From Planctomycetota bacterium (GTDB lineage Bacteria > Planctomycetota > Phycisphaerae > UBA1845 > UTPLA1): DNA of 64,000 nucleotides. How positions within the stretch are numbered: position 1 is the stretch's first letter; every line of letters begins with the position of its first letter. Shown piece after piece: positions 61,078-64,000 of this stretch. The DNA lies in NCBI GenBank assembly GCA_016712275.1, contig JADJRI010000011.1, positions 1-64,000 of the forward strand, read 5' to 3'. Under the pieces are notes generated by a model, which had not been told where the DNA came from, searched no databases, and saw only the letters and a program-made list of their open reading frames with translations. The translations under genes were made by a program, and so were the position numbers.

Positions 61078-62611
61078 ATGGAACCGCGTTTGCCACGTTT
61101 TTCTGCTTGTGAATTGCGGCCGGCGACCAAATGGATGTTCGGCCTCGCATTGGCCTGCGCGGCGATCGGCGCAGCCTGTTCATGCGAATCCGAAAAAAAG
61201 CCGGAGCGAAAACCCGCGAAAACAACAGCTCGAAATGTGGTAATTGTCCTCATCGATACGCTCCGCGCCGACAAACTGGGCTGCTACGGAAACACGCTGG
61301 GGCTGACGCCAAACATCGATCAAATCGCAAGCGAGGGCTTTCGCTTCGATCAGGCCTTTTCACACGCCCCATGGACGCTACCGGCGACGGCGTCGCTGCT
61401 AACCTCCAGCTATCCGCAGCAGCATGGTGCGGGGCAAAAACGAAAGGGCAGCACAAGCAACTTCGATTTCACTGGACTCGCGCCCGACGTCAGAACAATC
61501 GCCGAGTGCTATTACGATCAAGGTTTCGACACCCACGCCATAGTCAACGTCTTGTTTCTTGCGCCAAAGAAATTCGGCATTGATCGCGGCTTCTCATCCT
61601 TCGACTTCAAAGCGCAGGACAAGACTCAGACTGATCACCGGCGCGCGACAGATGTGACAGATCTCGCCATAAGCTGGATAAAGCATCACCAAGAGTCTTC
61701 AGATCGTCCGTTTTTCCTCTTGGTGCATTACTTCGATCCGCATTTGAAATACGATCCACCGGCCGAGTTTCGCAAAAGGTTCGCTCTGCCGCAGGATCAG
61801 CAGCCCGATCCAACGCTCTTCGGCAGTGAATCGGACATGATCAACTTTCGGAACGGCGTTCTCCCGGCTTCGCAGATTCCAATCAAACGACTTGAAGCGC
61901 TCTACAACGGAGAAGTGGCTTATACCGACGAACAGGTTGGCCGGCTGTGGAACGAAATCAAGAAAATGGGCATCGGCGATCGGACGGTGATGGCGCTGAC
62001 GGCCGATCATGGCGAGGAGTTTTTTGATCACGATGGCTTCGAGCATGGCCATACTTTGTACGACGAGATGATTCGAGTGCCGCTCGTGTTGTGGGGACCG
62101 GAGGCCGTAAAGCCCGGTATGTCCAAGACAGCAGTGGGACACGTGGATGTCGCCAACGTTGTGCGTGCTGTCTGATGTTGTGCCCTTCGATACTTTTCAG
62201 GGAACAAATCTACAGTTGATGATGGACGAGCATGCGATCGCCGATCATCGCATTTTCAGCCAGGGCAATATGTGGGGGCCGGAGTTACAAGCACTGCGTC
62301 TGGACGGCTACAAGGTCATCCAAAAAAACATTGGTCGCGAGGCATATGAAGTACGAGTTGATCCAAAAGAAAGTCGCAATCTCGCCCGAGAAAGCGAGTT
62401 TGTAAAACTGTGCGACGAGTTACAAAAAAAGTTAAAGGAGTTTTCGATAAGGCTTGGAAACAAGCCGGGAGTGCCGGTTGCCCTTACCGCGGAAGAGCAG
62501 AAGGGATTGAATGACTTGGGCTACACCAGCAAAGGTCGCAGCGAATCCGAACTAAGTTCTACACAACCGGCAACTCAGCCTTCAACCCAAGATAGCAAAT
62601 CCGCTCCATAA
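61078..62611 (+). CDS. Alkaline-phosphatase-superfamily (sulfatase-fold) lipoprotein 1 (one frame change)
   Basis: About 510 residues. A leader with lipobox-like A-A-C-S-C near residue 38 precedes V-V-I-V-L-I-D-T-L-R-A-D-K-L-G-C-Y-G (metal Asp) and P-W-T-L-P-A-T-A-S-L-L-T-S, where the Thr replaces the Cys/Ser of formylglycine sulfatases, then D-H-G-E-E-F-F-D-H (metal). It therefore more likely acts as a phosphatase or phosphotransferase than a sulfatase. The frame shifts near 62165-62172. The tail is S/T/P/Q-rich. A related gene follows after three bases. Confidence 0.82.
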
Positions 62612-62614
62612 TTC

Positions 62615-64000
62615 ATGCGAAACTGCCTACTCATAATCCTTGTTCTCGGCTCCATGCTTTGCTCCCCCGGCTGCAGCAAAGAGGCCGACACCCGCGGCCA
62701 GAGCGCTCCCAGCGTCTTCATCATCGTTCTTGACGCGGCCTCGGCCCAGTACTTCGGCTGCTACGGCGACACCCACGGCACCAGCCCGAACATCGATCGC
62801 TTCGCGGCCGAAAGCGTCCTTTTTGAAAATGCCTACGGTCAGACGCCGACAACCGTCACATCCACGGCCAGCCTCATGACCGGCGTGCGGGCCACGACGC
62901 ATCTGATGACCGACACAACCGTGCTCGACCCCAAATTCGAAACCATGCCGCAGGCTTTCTCAAGGCAGGGCATGACCTGCTACGGCGTCATTGGCAACCC
63001 CTTCGCGGGCGCGCCGGCCACCGGGCTCGATCGCGGTTATGCCGAGGCCGTGCAGGTCTATGCTTTGGATTCGCTCAAGACCAAACGGCGCATGGAGGAA
63101 AGCAGCAAATTCATTGTCACGCTGCCGGAGGACATCGCCGGGGAAACGTACAAGCTCCTGCCAAAATGAAGCCGAATGGCACATTTTCCTACATCCACTT
63201 CCTCCAACCGCACAAGCCCTACACGCCGCCGCAGTCCTACCTGCGGCGCTTCAGCGCCGAGCTGACGGATTGGAACACGCTGCACACGGCATGGCTGGCC
63301 GCAAACCAGAGCGGCCAGGCGCAGAAATCCACTATTCGCGGGCTCAAATGCCGCTATCGTGCCAACATTCAATATGTCGATGCGGCCGTCGGCGAATTGT
63401 TCGACAAATTGAAAAAGGCCGGCCTGTACGATGAATCGGTGATTGTCGTCATGGCCGACCACGGCGACGCTTTTTTCAAGCACAAGCAGTTCGGCCACAA
63501 CTCGACGCTCTATGACGACATGACGCGCATTCCGATGATCATGAAGTTTCCCAAGAGCCAGGGCGTGAAGCCCCGCCGCGTGAAGCAGCCCGTCGAGACG
63601 ATCGACGTGCTGCCGACACTCTGCGATTTTCTCAAGCTGTCACAGCCGATGGGTCTCGAGGGCGACAGCCTCTGGAGCCTTTGCACCGGCGACAAGAACG
63701 AACTGCCCGGCGCCGAGGTCATCACCTGCACCATCCAGCGTTCGCGCCACGCCGTGCGATTTCGCGATTTCAAGTACATTTACAACAAGCGCGGCGGGCT
63801 TGAGGAACTCTACGATCTGCGAAGCGACCCCGACGAACAGCACAACCTCGCCTCGCGCGATCCGAAGAAAACGAAAGACATGCACGAGTTGCTTGCAAGA
63901 AGCGTCGATCTCATTGGCGGCAAAACGGTGGCACAATCCAGCAAGCTCAGCGATGATCCCAAAATGAAGAGTCTGATCGAATCGCTCGGATATTCCAGCA
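62615..64000 (+). CDS. Alkaline-phosphatase-superfamily (sulfatase-fold) lipoprotein 2 (one frame change, truncated)
   Basis: At least 461 residues, running past the window end. The leader M-R-N-C-L-L-I-I-L-V-L-G-S-M-L-C-S-P-G-C is a lipobox. The first motif is F-I-I-V-L-D-A-A-S-A-Q-Y-F-G-C-Y-G; the active-site segment T-P-T-T-V-T-S-T-A-S-L-M-T lacks Cys; the later M-A-D-H-G-D-A-F-F-K-H is intact. The A4 at 63163-63166 carries an indel, splitting the gene in two at P-K / M-K-P-N-G. Paralogous to the gene before, same operon. Confidence 0.8.

Noticed and set aside
1..64000. CRISPR arrays, tRNA or rRNA genes, prophage or transposase genes
   Set aside because: I looked on both strands and saw no regularly spaced repeats, tRNA-like folds, rRNA segments or transposase motifs. 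A formal scan was not possible.

Overview
The window looks like a piece of a planctomycete genome, probably a Phycisphaerae-like lineage, and most likely from a metagenome assembly. This is inferred from sequence style, not from a database match. The signs are a prepilin-like protein with an H-X9-DG box, several small membrane proteins ending in a zinc ribbon, a sigma factor next to a Ser/Thr kinase-TPR protein, many DUF-type exported proteins, good GGAGG ribosome binding sites, and dispersed GC-rich hairpin repeats. About twenty genes carry one-base indels, usually in short homopolymers, and some occur as compensating pairs. This is best read as residual assembly error; I annotate those genes as whole genes with a noted frame change.

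Layout. 0-5 kb: a SelW-like selenoprotein with an in-frame UGA and a SECIS hairpin, an nrdR/ATP-cone operon with a candidate NrdR box, a metallo-beta-lactamase-fold protein, a sodium:proton antiporter and a LuxR-type regulator. 5-12 kb: small secreted or NTF2-like proteins, an ECF sigma factor with a membrane-anchored partner, a pseudopilin and a HupE-like membrane protein. 12-24 kb: a repeat-rich spacer, methylcitrate synthase and methylisocitrate lyase, a NifS cysteine desulfurase, a TsaC/low-molecular-weight phosphatase fusion with rpiB, hslU, a dihydrouridine synthase and surE. 24-33 kb: two tandem TMTC-like membrane/TPR proteins, a CarH-like B12 regulator, an alpha/beta hydrolase, dTDP-sugar genes and an AhpD-like protein, separated by copies of a dispersed repeat.

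33-43 kb: zinc-ribbon membrane proteins, two adjacent SPFH (band 7) proteins, rimO, a polyprenyl-phosphate sugar transferase and a cyclophilin. 43-46 kb: SRP RNA, dnaX, ybaB and recR, the classic cluster. Here dnaX carries a run of twelve A at the exact point where a short form stops and a -1 frame continues, as expected for programmed slippage. 47-51 kb: rpoN, a DUF1460 lipoprotein, mobA and a YfcE-type phosphoesterase. 51-64 kb: a sigma factor and a kinase-TPR pair, two helix-turn-helix proteins with a shared upstream element, an L,D-transpeptidase, VOC, DoxX and DUF1428 proteins, and two alkaline-phosphatase-superfamily (sulfatase-fold) proteins, the last running off the end.

The strongest second-look items are the UGA-containing SelW homologue with its SECIS, the A12 slippage site in dnaX, the CarH-like regulator with an altered cobalamin-cap motif, a hairpin repeat family whose stem covaries between copies, a cis element shared by two neighbouring genes, and dispersed repeats that have become coding tails.
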